From positions 1 through 27,189 of the forward strand of contig WBXE01000007.1 in assembly GCA_008932955.1 (NCBI GenBank): 27,189 nt of DNA, written 5' to 3'. The notes beneath the pieces are model-generated. The model was not told where the DNA came from. It made no database searches and saw nothing but the letters and a program-made list of their open reading frames with translations. Positions 17,249 to 24,720 of the stretch are shown here, piece by piece (position 1 is the first letter of the stretch; each line of letters opens with the position of its first letter). The DNA comes from Verrucomicrobiota bacterium (GTDB lineage Bacteria; Verrucomicrobiota; Verrucomicrobiia; Verrucomicrobiales; Akkermansiaceae). The translations under genes were made by a program, and so were the position numbers.

Positions 17249-17315
17249 CAGTGAATGGCTAATTGGAAACCACGGATTACCCATCCGACTAACTTGCCCG
17301 GCTGCGGCCCGTTAT

Positions 17316-17425
17316 GGAGCGACGACTTTATTGTCGTTGTGCGGAAGGACCGGCCATGAAACAGAGCCTTCGGCACGTACCCATGGGCCACCCTTCCGCT
17401 ACCACCACAAGAATGTGCTGGCTCC
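17316..17425 (+). repeat. REP-like inverted-pair element, copy 2
   Basis: A 110-bp copy of the element at 2423-2533, in the opposite orientation and the closer match of the pair. It starts GGAGCGACGACTTTATTGTC and ends CTGGCTCC, with the same central GTACCCATGGGC. It lies 68 bases upstream of the lipB start. Confidence 0.85.
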
Positions 17426-17511
17426 TTAGCCCGAGTTGCTCCAGGTGCCACACCCGCCCACCGGGTTCTGCTGCTAAAAAGGCAGATGGAAGGTGGAGTA
17501 CAACGTTTTTT

Positions 17512-17704
17512 AACCACAGATTTCACGGATTGAAGAGGATTACACGGATAAGACAGTCCTGATCTATCAAATACTAGGTTCATCCCAAAGGTGAATACAA
17601 TGAAATACATAACTCATTCATCATCCGTGTAATCTGTGTAATCTGTGTAATCTGTGTAATCTGTGTAATCTGTGTAATCTGTGTAATCTGTGTAATCTGT
17701 GGTT
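17512..17704. repeat. AACCACAGATT-bounded hairpin element, copy B, with expanded 9-mer
   Basis: Bounded by AACCACAGATT (from 17512) and AATCTGTGGTT (to 17704). Internal pieces such as GATTGAAGAGGATT, TTACACGGA, ATAAGAC, ATCTATC and ATACATAACTC also occur in the same order in copy C at 23067-23230. The two are therefore copies of one MITE-sized element rather than chance hairpins. The right arm has been expanded by a 9-base tandem repeat. Confidence 0.8.
17631..17702. repeat. 9-bp tandem repeat (AATCTGTGT), eight units
   Basis: AATCTGTGT repeats perfectly from 17631 for seven units; the eighth ends in GG. A degenerate unit (CATCCGTGT) precedes it. It sits inside the right arm of a hairpin element, 20 bases past the fumarase stop, and looks like slippage expansion of the element's TAATC(C/T)GTG arm. 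Confidence 0.95.
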
Positions 17705-17722
17705 GATGTTTTCTTTCGAGGA

Positions 17723-19357
17723 TCAATGGCAGGCCGGGCAGGGGCTCAGGGAGGTGAAGAAATCATGGCCCTTGTTATCGACGAGGATGAAGGCGGGGAA
17801 ATTCTCGACGGTGATTTTCCAGACGGCTTCCATGCCGAGTTCGGGGAAGGCGACGACTTCCTGGCTCTTGATGTGATCTTGGGCGAGCAAGGCGGCGGGT
17901 CCGCCGGCGGAGCCCAGATAGAAGCCGCCGTGTTTTTGGCAGGCAGCGGTGACCTCTGGCGAGCGGTTGCCTTTGGCCAGCATCACCAGCGAGCCGCCAT
18001 GGGCCTGGAAGGGTTCGACATAACTATCCATGCGGCCGGCGGTGGTGGGGCCGAAGGAGCCCGATGGCATGCCTGCGGGGGTTTTGGCCGGGCCGGCATA
18101 ATAGATCGGGTAATTGCGAAAATACTCTGGCAGCTCGCCGGTGGTATCGAGGATTTCCTTAAGCTTGGCGTGGGCGATGTCGCGGGCAACGATGATCGTG
18201 CCAGTTAGAGCGAGGGCGGTAGTCACCGGATACTTGCTGAGAGTGGCGAGGGTTTGCTCCATGCCCAGATCGAGGTTAATGGGCACGCCTTTGAATTTCC
18301 AATCGCGGAAGCGTTCGGGAATGAAGCGGCCGGGGCTCTTTTCGAGTTTCTCGAGGAAGATGCCGTCCGGGGTGATTTTCGCTAGTGCCTGGCGGTCCGC
18401 CGAGCAGGACACGCCCAGGCCCACCGGGCAGGACGCGCCGTGGCGTGGCAGGCGCACAACGCGCACGTCCAGCGCAAAATACTTGCCGCCAAACTGCGCG
18501 CCGATGCCGATGGCGCGGGCCTCGGCCAACAATTCCTGTTCGAGTTCCAGATCGCGGAACGCCCGGCCGTGCTCGTTGCCGGAGGTCGGCAGGGCGTCGT
18601 AGTAATGGGTGGAGGCGAGCTTGACGGTCTTGAGGCAGGTTTCCGCGGAGGTGCCGCCGATGACAAACGCGAGATGATAGGGCGGGCACGCGGCGGTGCC
18701 CAGCGAGCGCATCTTTTCGATGCAAAATTCCTTGAAGCGTTTCGGGTTGAGCAGGGCCTTGGTCTCTTGATAGAGAAATGTCTTGTTAGCCGAGCCGCCG
18801 CCCTTGCTCACAAACAGGAACTTGTAGGCTGCGCCCTCGGTGGCATACAGGTCGATTTGGGCGGGCAGGTTGGTCTTGGTGTTGACCTCCTCAAACATGC
18901 TCAGCGGGGCAGTTTGCGAGTAGCGCAGGTTCTCCTTGGTATACGTCTGATAGATGCCTTTTGAGAGGGCGGCCGCGTCGTCGCAACCGGTCCACACCTG
19001 TTCGCCTTTTTTGCCGACGATGGTGGCGGTGCCGGTATCCTGGCAGAATGGCAGAATCCCGTGTGCCGCAATCTCGGCATTCTTGAGCATCATCAGCGCC
19101 ACCATCCGATCGTTTTCCGAGGCTTCCGCGTCGTCCAAAATCGCCGCTACCTGCGCCAGATGCGACGCCCGCAAGGTGAAATTGATCGCCTTGATCGCTT
19201 CGGCGGCCAGCAAGGTCAGGCCTTCCGGGGCGACCTTGAGCATCGGCTTGCCCTCAAACTCGCTGAGCGACACGTGCTCAGTGGTGAGCAGTTCGTATTC
19301 CGTGGTGTCGGGGCCGAGGGCAAAGGGATCTTGATAGTGGAATGGCTTGTCGGACAT
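17723..19357 (-). CDS. Fumarate hydratase, class I (iron-sulfur)
   Basis: Converts fumarate and water to malate in the TCA cycle, using an oxygen-sensitive [4Fe-4S] cluster. At 544 residues it is the long single-chain (FumA/FumB-like) form, with alpha and beta parts fused. Cysteines that fit the cluster ligands are Cys105 in PFCQDTG, Cys224 in GTAACPPYH and Cys318 in GLGVSCSADR. These numbers agree with the E. coli FumA ligands as I remember them. Other landmarks are FVSKGGGSANKTFLYQ, VIGGTSAE, the C-terminal GPTTAGRMDSYV and LAKGNRSPEVTAAC. The ATG at 19357 (MSDKPFHYQDPFALG) fits the family start. It lies downstream of the peptidase gene on the same strand with a 111-base gap. Specificity for fumarate over related substrates is by similarity. 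Confidence 0.95.
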   Translation of the reverse strand: MSDKPFHYQDPFALGPDTTEYELLTTEHVSLSEFEGKPMLKVAPEGLTLLAAEAIKAINFTLRASHLAQVAAILDDAEASENDRMVALMMLKNAEIAAHGILPFCQDTGTATIVGKKGEQVWTGCDDAAALSKGIYQTYTKENLRYSQTAPLSMFEEVNTKTNLPAQIDLYATEGAAYKFLFVSKGGGSANKTFLYQETKALLNPKRFKEFCIEKMRSLGTAACPPYHLAFVIGGTSAETCLKTVKLASTHYYDALPTSGNEHGRAFRDLELEQELLAEARAIGIGAQFGGKYFALDVRVVRLPRHGASCPVGLGVSCSADRQALAKITPDGIFLEKLEKSPGRFIPERFRDWKFKGVPINLDLGMEQTLATLSKYPVTTALALTGTIIVARDIAHAKLKEILDTTGELPEYFRNYPIYYAGPAKTPAGMPSGSFGPTTAGRMDSYVEPFQAHGGSLVMLAKGNRSPEVTAACQKHGGFYLGSAGGPAALLAQDHIKSQEVVAFPELGMEAVWKITVENFPAFILVDNKGHDFFTSLSPCPACH

Positions 19358-19468
19358 GGCCGCGAACTTTAAGCCGACTCCAAGCGGCCTGCAAACTCAT
19401 TTCGCCTAGCGCGCAAGGATGGCGCGGCGAAAAGCCGAATCTGCGTGGTGTTGGCGGGAGTGCGGCTC

Positions 19469-20647
19469 TCAGTTGCTCGTCCCAAACACCAGTTCGATGC
19501 CGCGGCGCTTCCAGGCTTTGGTGATGTCCTTGGCGAGTTGCTCGTAGGATCGTCCGTCTAGCAGAACGGCGAGTGCGTCCTCGCCAGTTTTACCCTTCCG
19601 CAGCGCCGTGAGAAAGGCTTTGGCGCGTTGGCCATCACCTGCACCGTCCATCTGCAGAAAGTAATACGTGAGCAGTAGGCTGCAGCCATAATTCAGCTGC
19701 GCGTTGTCCATGAATCGCGCATAGTCTTGCAGCATGAACCCCTTCAAGTCGGGCACCCGGATATTTTTGCCCAGCGCTCGCCCGCCGGCGTTTTTCGTGC
19801 CGTAGCTGGTGGTGTAGGCCACGATGTCGCTGTGGTTGTTGCGGACATTGAACGAGCCAGAGCGATAGGGGGTGACCGCGACGTATTCCGCGAGGCCTTC
19901 TGAGAACCAGCCCATCGAGCCGGGCTGGAAGTAGGGGTGCGGGGTGAGTTGGTGGGTAAGTTCGTGCGGCAGGGTTTTGCTGCTTTTCTCCCGGTCGAGC
20001 ATGTAGCCGCTGCCCACATGGCGCAGGCCCAGGCTGGTGAGTGGCACCAACACCGCCTCTTTGCCGCTCATGAAAATTCCGGCGGAGCCAGGCTGGCCGC
20101 CGGCCGTGAGGTAATCGTCGAATCTTTCAAACAGAAAAATCTGCAATTTGCCATCGGTTTTCACTCCGCCGTCGAGCCCGAGGGGCAGGGTGCGACAGAA
20201 TTGGTGGGTGGCTTCGAACATCACGGCAAAGCCTTTGACAAGCGACTTCGAGAGGCGGGCGTCGCTGGTGTATCGGTAGTTGGCACTCTCGTAAATGAAG
20301 CGCTTTTTTTCCACGTCCTCCACCACGGTGCTGATCTCTGGGTCATCGACGAACTTGATGCGCTCGGGCCAAGCATCGGCAAAGTTCGGTGCTGCCGGAT
20401 CGGCTTTGCTAGGTTTGCCGGCAGGGTCCTGGCCGCGGGCGTAGGTGGCGTCGGTCTCACACAGTTTGGCGAGAGCCAAGGGCACTTGGCGACCGTCCTT
20501 GAGTTCGAGAATTACCGAGGTCCCATCCAGACGGATCATTCGCGCCTCGATGCGGCGGTTCTGGAGGTCAGTCCAGGGGCGCAGTTCCGCGGCATGGACG
20601 ATCCCGAGCAGAAGCCAGGCAGTGTGCAAATAGCGCAGGGCATGCAT
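19469..20647 (-). CDS. Exported SHD1-like domain plus gluzincin-type metallopeptidase
   Basis: Predicted zinc peptidase of the DUF1570-like kind. An N-terminal signal peptide (MHALRYLHTAWLLLGIVHAA) is followed by an SHD1-like segment (about 21-65: WTDLQNRRIEARMIRLDG, ELKDGRQVPLALAKL), common in Planctomycetes and Verrucomicrobia. The peptidase part contains HELTH at 228-232, an HExxH zinc motif. It is followed about 18 residues later by WFSEGLAEYVA, where Glu250 fits the third gluzincin ligand. So the active site looks complete. I chose the ATG at 20647 (392 residues) because it places the signal peptide at the N-terminus; the frame opens upstream to 20737. It lies between a TetR gene and fumarase, all on one strand. 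Substrate is unknown; export to periplasm or outside is inferred. Confidence 0.8.
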   Translation of the reverse strand: MHALRYLHTAWLLLGIVHAAELRPWTDLQNRRIEARMIRLDGTSVILELKDGRQVPLALAKLCETDATYARGQDPAGKPSKADPAAPNFADAWPERIKFVDDPEISTVVEDVEKKRFIYESANYRYTSDARLSKSLVKGFAVMFEATHQFCRTLPLGLDGGVKTDGKLQIFLFERFDDYLTAGGQPGSAGIFMSGKEAVLVPLTSLGLRHVGSGYMLDREKSSKTLPHELTHQLTPHPYFQPGSMGWFSEGLAEYVAVTPYRSGSFNVRNNHSDIVAYTTSYGTKNAGGRALGKNIRVPDLKGFMLQDYARFMDNAQLNYGCSLLLTYYFLQMDGAGDGQRAKAFLTALRKGKTGEDALAVLLDGRSYEQLAKDITKAWKRRGIELVFGTSN

Positions 20648-20788
20648 AAGTTGATAGATGGCGACTGCTTTGGGAATCGCCTTTGCGGTCAATCCTTTCC
20701 TCGCACGCGAAAATAACTCTCCGGCCTGCTTTGCCAAGGGGATTTGTTGGGTGTTCGAAAAAACCAGACTCCCCGATTCCCTGAGGCT

Positions 20789-21634
20789 TTAAAATTCAAA
20801 CAACACCTGTGGACTCTCGTCGCCGCTGGTCTTGTCGCGCTTCCTCCCGCGTTTCGGCGGCAGCTCATCCACAGCCGGTGGCGGCGGTTCATGACCGTTG
20901 TCCAGTTCCTGTGCGGCGGCGGCAGCTTGTGGCGGCGGTCTGTGACCGTCGTCCAGCGGCTGTGCAGCGGCGGCAGCTGGCGCTTGCTTCACTCCGTTGC
21001 GCAGACCGGCCACGGCGAAGCTCAGGAAGCGCTCCATGGTGGCAGCCATGTCAGGCTTACCCGCTGGACTTTTTGAGCGTGGCGGTATGGCTTGCTCATG
21101 CGTCAGCAGGTGGGTCAGCGCCCCGACCACAAAATGCAGTCGCCAGATCAAATCCTCTTCCGTCAGCGTGGGCAAAGCTCTGCCGAGTGAATGTATGAAA
21201 CGATCGATTGAAACATTCGGGAGATCTCGAATTTCGCCCGGCTGGCTAGGGTTGTGTGAGCTGAAAATTCTGCCCATGAGGCGGTAAAACAATGGTTCCG
21301 GGAGTTTGGATTGTGCCATCTGGGAGATGAGTGGTAGCACAAAGGCTGCCACCACTTCTTCAAGCGGCACGGGTTTGCGGCCCCAGCGTTGCTCGGCCGC
21401 GTCCAATAGCGCGAGTCGCTCCTCATGAACTGCTGCGAGGTAGCGGGTCATGACCACTGCCACCAAGCCGTCGCGGCTGCCAAAATGGTAATTCACCGCA
21501 GCCACGTTGCCGCCTGCCGCCTGCGTGATATCCCTGACTGAAACCACCTCAAAGCCGTGTTCGGCGAACAGCTTTTCTGCCGCCTCGACCAAGCGCAGTT
21601 TCGGACCTTCTGTTGGAACAAGCGTTCGTTTCAT
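20789..21634 (-). CDS. TetR/AcrR-family regulator with a repetitive, AT-hook-like tail
   Basis: A one-domain repressor type. The N-terminal helix-turn-helix (about 12-58: RLVEAAEKLFAEHGFEVVSV...ITQAAGGNVAAVNYHFGSRDGL) is a textbook TetR DNA-binding region. The ligand/dimer domain runs to about residue 214. The protein is 281 residues, longer than the usual 190-230, because of a low-complexity tail. Two 17-residue units (AAAAAQPLDDGHRPPPQ and AAAAAQELDNGHEPPPP) are followed by PPKRGRKRDK (259-268), which resembles an AT-hook. It lies 117 bases downstream of the ABC ATPase on the same strand and 141 bases upstream of the peptidase, so either could be its target. The ligand cannot be read. The ATG at 21634 is clear. 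Confidence 0.92.
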   Translation of the reverse strand: MKRTLVPTEGPKLRLVEAAEKLFAEHGFEVVSVRDITQAAGGNVAAVNYHFGSRDGLVAVVMTRYLAAVHEERLALLDAAEQRWGRKPVPLEEVVAAFVLPLISQMAQSKLPEPLFYRLMGRIFSSHNPSQPGEIRDLPNVSIDRFIHSLGRALPTLTEEDLIWRLHFVVGALTHLLTHEQAIPPRSKSPAGKPDMAATMERFLSFAVAGLRNGVKQAPAAAAAQPLDDGHRPPPQAAAAAQELDNGHEPPPPAVDELPPKRGRKRDKTSGDESPQVLFEF

Positions 21635-21751
21635 ACGTTGGCGCAGCCTTGGCCAAACCGACCGCAGGTGTCAAACCAATGCTTGAATAAAAACCGCTTT
21701 TAAGTCACAATCGTCACGCAATGAGTAGCTTGAGTGGATTTTTAAATATTT

Positions 21752-22435
21752 TCAAGGAGCGTGGAAATGGGTGTGGATGGAGCCATCGCGGATGACGAGG
21801 GTGCGGTCGCCAGCCTTGGCGAGGTGATGATCGTGGGTGACGACGACGAGAGTGACGCCGTGTTCGGTGGCCAGATCGAGGAGGATTTGCATGATTTCGG
21901 CGCTATTTTTTGAATCGAGGTTGCCGGTGGGTTCGTCGGCGAAAAGCACTTTGGGTTCGTTGACGATGGCCCTGGCGATGGCGACGCGTTGCTGTTCGCC
22001 GCCGGAGAGTTCGGCTGGAAGGTGGTCGGCGCGGTCAGCCAGGCCGACGCGTTGGAGGGCGTGCATGGCGGCGGCGGTGGCATCGCGGCCGGCGATAGCA
22101 CCGGGGACGGCGACATTTTCCAAGGCGGTGAGCTCAGGCAGCAGGTGGTAATTTTGGAACACGTAGCCGATGAGGGTATTGCGGAAGCGTGCCTGTTCGC
22201 GGCGGTCGAGGGCGTAGAGGTCGGCGCCGGCGATGTGGACGGAGCCGCGTTCTGGGCGCTCGAGGCCGGCGAGGGTGTAGAGCAAGGTGGTTTTGCCGGC
22301 GCCGCTTGGGCCGCAGAGGAACAAGCGTTCGCCGCGGTGGACGCACAAGTCGATGCCGCGGAGCACCTCGATGGATTTATTGCCCACCCGGTAGCTGCGG
22401 TGGAGGTCTACGGTTTCAATCATCACGTCGCGCAT
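21752..22435 (-). CDS. LolD/MacB-type ABC transporter ATP-binding protein
   Basis: Cytoplasmic ATPase subunit of a lipoprotein-release (LolCDE) or MacB-like transporter. All motifs are present: Walker A GPSGAGKTT (42-50), Q-loop YVFQNYHLLPELTALENV, signature LSGGEQQRVAIARA (143-156), Walker B VLFADEPTGNLDS (163-175) and switch histidine in VVVTHDHHLAKAGDR. The Q-loop and GNLD sequences are typical of the LolD branch. I chose the ATG at 22435 (MRDVMIETVDLHRSY, 227 residues), although 22423 is possible. The frame runs up to 22522 with non-conserved sequence. No permease gene adjoins it: upstream is repeat DNA and an antitoxin remnant, downstream is TetR. It must pair with a permease encoded elsewhere. 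LolD versus another MacB-like role is not settled. Confidence 0.92.
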   Translation of the reverse strand: MRDVMIETVDLHRSYRVGNKSIEVLRGIDLCVHRGERLFLCGPSGAGKTTLLYTLAGLERPERGSVHIAGADLYALDRREQARFRNTLIGYVFQNYHLLPELTALENVAVPGAIAGRDATAAAMHALQRVGLADRADHLPAELSGGEQQRVAIARAIVNEPKVLFADEPTGNLDSKNSAEIMQILLDLATEHGVTLVVVTHDHHLAKAGDRTLVIRDGSIHTHFHAP

Positions 22436-22577
22436 GGCGTGAGCGTGTGGCAAGCCCAGCCGCCGCGCAAGCTCCGGGGCAGGCGAAAAAATCGCCGGTC
22501 GTGAGGGGTTAGACGAAATCATACCAACAACACCCTGTCGGTAAAACTCCCCACTACTTTCATGGATGCGGCCCTAG

Positions 22578-22686
22578 GGAGTGACGACTTTACTGTCGTC
22601 TTGCGGAAGTAACGTCCATGAGGCGAGCCTTCGACGCGTACCCATGGGCAGATCTTCCACAAGCACCACAAGAATGTGGTGGCTCC
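22578..22686 (+). repeat. REP-like inverted-pair element, copy 3
   Basis: A 109-bp, more diverged copy of 2423-2533 and 17316-17425, in the same orientation as copy 2. It starts GGAGTGACGACTTTACTGTC, keeps GTACCCATGGGC in the centre and ends AATGTGGTGGCTCC. It lies upstream of the ABC ATPase gene. Confidence 0.8.
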
Positions 22687-22798
22687 TCACTCACATCCCG
22701 GCTCAGTTAGTCCCGTCGTTGTCAGCCCATCGGCGGTGCAAGCTCTGTCGGTCTAAGCTCTCGACAATTTTAGTCCTGATGGCTAAGTTTGCAGCGTT

Positions 22799-23065
22799 AT
22801 CCAAGTCACCATCCACCAAGCGAAAACGCAGCTTTCAAAACTGATTGCAGCGGCGGAACGCGGCGAGGAAGTCATCATTGCCCGGCGCGACACACGGGTA
22901 GCGCGGCTCGTCGCGGAGAAGCCGCAACCTCTGGAACGGGTTCTGGGGTTTCTCGCCTCGCAGCAAGTGCAGCTCGAAGGATTTTTTGACCCAGGACTCG
23001 AGGCGCAAATCGCGGCGGATTTTTATCCTGAAAAGGAAAATGGAAAGGGTTGCAGAGACGTTTGA
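22799..23065 (+). pseudogene. Phd/YefM-type antitoxin remnant without a usable start codon or toxin partner
   Basis: The frame reads IQVTIHQAKTQLSKLIAAAE, then RGEEVIIARRDTRVARLVAE, matching the N-terminal DNA-binding half of Phd/YefM (VapB-type) antitoxins, which repress their operon and neutralise a toxin. A C-terminal toxin-binding stretch (FLASQQVQLEGFFDPGLEAQIAADF) ends at 23065. No ATG, GTG or TTG occurs in frame between a TAA at 22784 and the conserved region. The nearest ATG (22779) is in another frame, one base off. So either a frameshift or start-codon loss has occurred, or a rare start such as ATC 22799 is used. No PIN, RelE or other toxin ORF follows; a hairpin repeat begins two bases after the stop. 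Most likely a dead module. Confidence 0.7.
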
Positions 23066-23066
23066 T

Positions 23067-23230
23067 AAACACGGATTACGCGGATTGAAGAGGATTTCGG
23101 CGTGAGCTCTGTCGAACGATTACACGGAAAATAAGACCGCAATCTATCGACTCCTCGGCTCACCCTAAAGGGGGCTGCCAAATAATTCATAACTCTTTCT
23201 TAATCCGTGCAATCCGCGCAATCCGTGGTT
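23067..23230. repeat. AACCACGGATT-bounded hairpin element, copy C
   Basis: Left arm AACACGGATTACGCGGATT, right arm AATCCGCGCAATCCGTGGTT. It shares several internal blocks in order with 17512-17704 (GATTGAAGAGGATT, GATTACACGGA, ATAAGAC, ATCTATC, TTCATAACTC). It differs by a ~20-base insertion containing GTGAGCTCTGTCGAAC. The right flank (23231-23262) resembles the left flank of 16478-16588. It abuts the antitoxin remnant where a toxin gene would be expected. Confidence 0.8.
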
Positions 23231-23269
23231 TCATGATCGAATTTGAGATTTCAGTTTCGGAGTTCGGGT

Positions 23270-24709
23270 TCATTGCACGCGGCCTATGAGCAGATCGACG
23301 ATGCGGCGGGTGGCGCCGTGGTGAGGTTGGAGGAGGGCGGTGGCGCGAGTGGTGGCGGAGCGGGCCTCGGCGGGATCGAGGGCGCGGCGGATGGCGGTGC
23401 TCAAGCTGGCGGAATCGGCGGCGGGGAAGACGGCGTTGGCGGCGAGCAGGGATGCGGCGAGGGGCTGGAAATTTTCCATGTGGGGGCCGAAGATGACGGG
23501 TTTGGCAGCGAGGATGGCTTCGCAGGGGTTTTGGCCGCCGGTGGCGAGGAAGCTCTTGCCAATGATCACCACGTCGGCATGCGCCGTCCAATCGCACAGC
23601 TCGCCGGTGCTATCGATGATAAGGCAGGGCTGGGATGTCGGATCGGTTGGAGGAACGGCGGCCGACAAGGGAAGAATGGCGGCGGGCAGGATGTCCGCAG
23701 CACCGTGGCCCGGGCATCCTGCCCGGAGCCGCTTCTCTTCAAACTCTGTGCTCATTGAACTCGATCCGGCGGGCCATCTCTGCCCCTCTAGCTCCTCTGC
23801 CAGGGCCGAGCGCAGGACCCCTTCGAAGCCGCTGCGTTCGAGGTCGGCCTTGACTTGCCCGCGGCGTTCCGCGTGGCGGGGGACGATGAGCATCAGGGCG
23901 TCGGGTGCGGCATCCCGGATGGCAGAGGCGATCCAGGCTTCTTCGCCGGCGTGCGTACTGGCGGCTAGAATGATCGGGCCGGCGCAGCTGGGACCCGCCA
24001 AGGCGGCGAGCAGCTCTTGAAATGCCGGCCGACGGGTCGGCGGCTGGCCGCTGCCGGGATCGATTTTCAGGCTGCCAGTGGGGTGGATTTTTGAGGGGTC
24101 GACCCCGAGGCGTTGCCAGATGGCGGCATCCTGAGGGTCCTGGATGGCGAGGGCGTCGAGCAGGCCGAAGAGCGGGCGGACCCAGGCGGCGAAGCGCAGG
24201 TAGCGGGCGGCTGAGCGGGGTGACAGACGGGCGTTGACGAGGCTGACGGGGATGGCGCGGCGGCGGCAGGCGAGCAGCAAATGTGGCCAAGCTTCGCCTT
24301 CGACGAGGATAATCTCGGAGGGCTCAAAATGCCTCAGGTAGCGGCGCACCATGCCAGAAAAATCCAGTGGCGCATAGGTGACGCGCAGGCCGGGAAGCTT
24401 GGCGGCGGTGGCCACGGCATGGCCGGTGGCGGTGCCGGTGGCCAGCACGAAGCGTTGGTTGGGCGCGCCCAGCTGCCATTCGCGGACGAGCTTGAGGGCG
24501 AGCATAGCTTCGCCGACACTCACGGCGTGGAGGTGGACGGCGCCGCGGGCTTCGTTTTTGCGCGCGGCGGTGTAGAGGGCCGCCCGCTCGCCCAAGCCCG
24601 TGCGCAAGCCGCCACGCCGCAGCATTTTGACAATCCACCCGGGAAACGCCGCCGCAAATAGCAGCGGCAACACCAGTCGGTAGATCGCAAGCCCGAAAAT
24701 CAATCGCAT
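23270..24709 (-). CDS. waaA: 3-deoxy-D-manno-octulosonic acid (Kdo) transferase WaaA with an internal insertion
   Basis: Adds Kdo from CMP-Kdo to the lipid A precursor at the inner face of the cytoplasmic membrane. A hydrophobic N-terminus (about 3-28) anchors it. Family motifs: HAVSVGEAML (61-70) with the catalytic Glu67, TGTATGH, EGEAWPHLL, NARLSPRS (159-166), GSLKID, AASTHAGEE, VPRHAERR (276-283), then DSTGEL, GKSFLATGGQNPCEA and FGPHMENF. The protein is 479 residues, about 50 longer than typical, because of a non-conserved insertion at about 303-360 that contains a GC-rich DNA palindrome. The motifs on both sides stay in frame, so the enzyme is probably functional. The ATG at 24709 is 11 bases past the rsmD stop, indicating one operon. 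It shows that the organism makes Kdo-type LPS. Confidence 0.94.
   Translation of the reverse strand: MRLIFGLAIYRLVLPLLFAAAFPGWIVKMLRRGGLRTGLGERAALYTAARKNEARGAVHLHAVSVGEAMLALKLVREWQLGAPNQRFVLATGTATGHAVATAAKLPGLRVTYAPLDFSGMVRRYLRHFEPSEIILVEGEAWPHLLLACRRRAIPVSLVNARLSPRSAARYLRFAAWVRPLFGLLDALAIQDPQDAAIWQRLGVDPSKIHPTGSLKIDPGSGQPPTRRPAFQELLAALAGPSCAGPIILAASTHAGEEAWIASAIRDAAPDALMLIVPRHAERRGQVKADLERSGFEGVLRSALAEELEGQRWPAGSSSMSTEFEEKRLRAGCPGHGAADILPAAILPLSAAVPPTDPTSQPCLIIDSTGELCDWTAHADVVIIGKSFLATGGQNPCEAILAAKPVIFGPHMENFQPLAASLLAANAVFPAADSASLSTAIRRALDPAEARSATTRATALLQPHHGATRRIVDLLIGRVQ
23683..23725. repeat. GC-rich palindrome inside waaA
   Basis: CGGGCAGGATG (23683-23693) and CATCCTGCCCG (23715-23725) are exact reverse complements with a 21-base loop. 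The sequence around the right arm (GTGGCCCGGGCATCCTGCCCG) resembles 26941-26962 in another gene (GTGGCGCGGGCACCTTGCCCGC). It encodes residues 329-343 of the WaaA insertion. Confidence 0.8.
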
Positions 24710-24720
24710 CGCGCGGCAGC

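Noticed and set aside
17631..17702. Possible CRISPR array
   Set aside because: The units are 9 bases long with no spacers; this is a simple tandem repeat.
22581..22844. 87-residue + strand ORF
   Set aside because: It runs through the REP-like element and out of frame over the antitoxin remnant; the composition shows no family signal.
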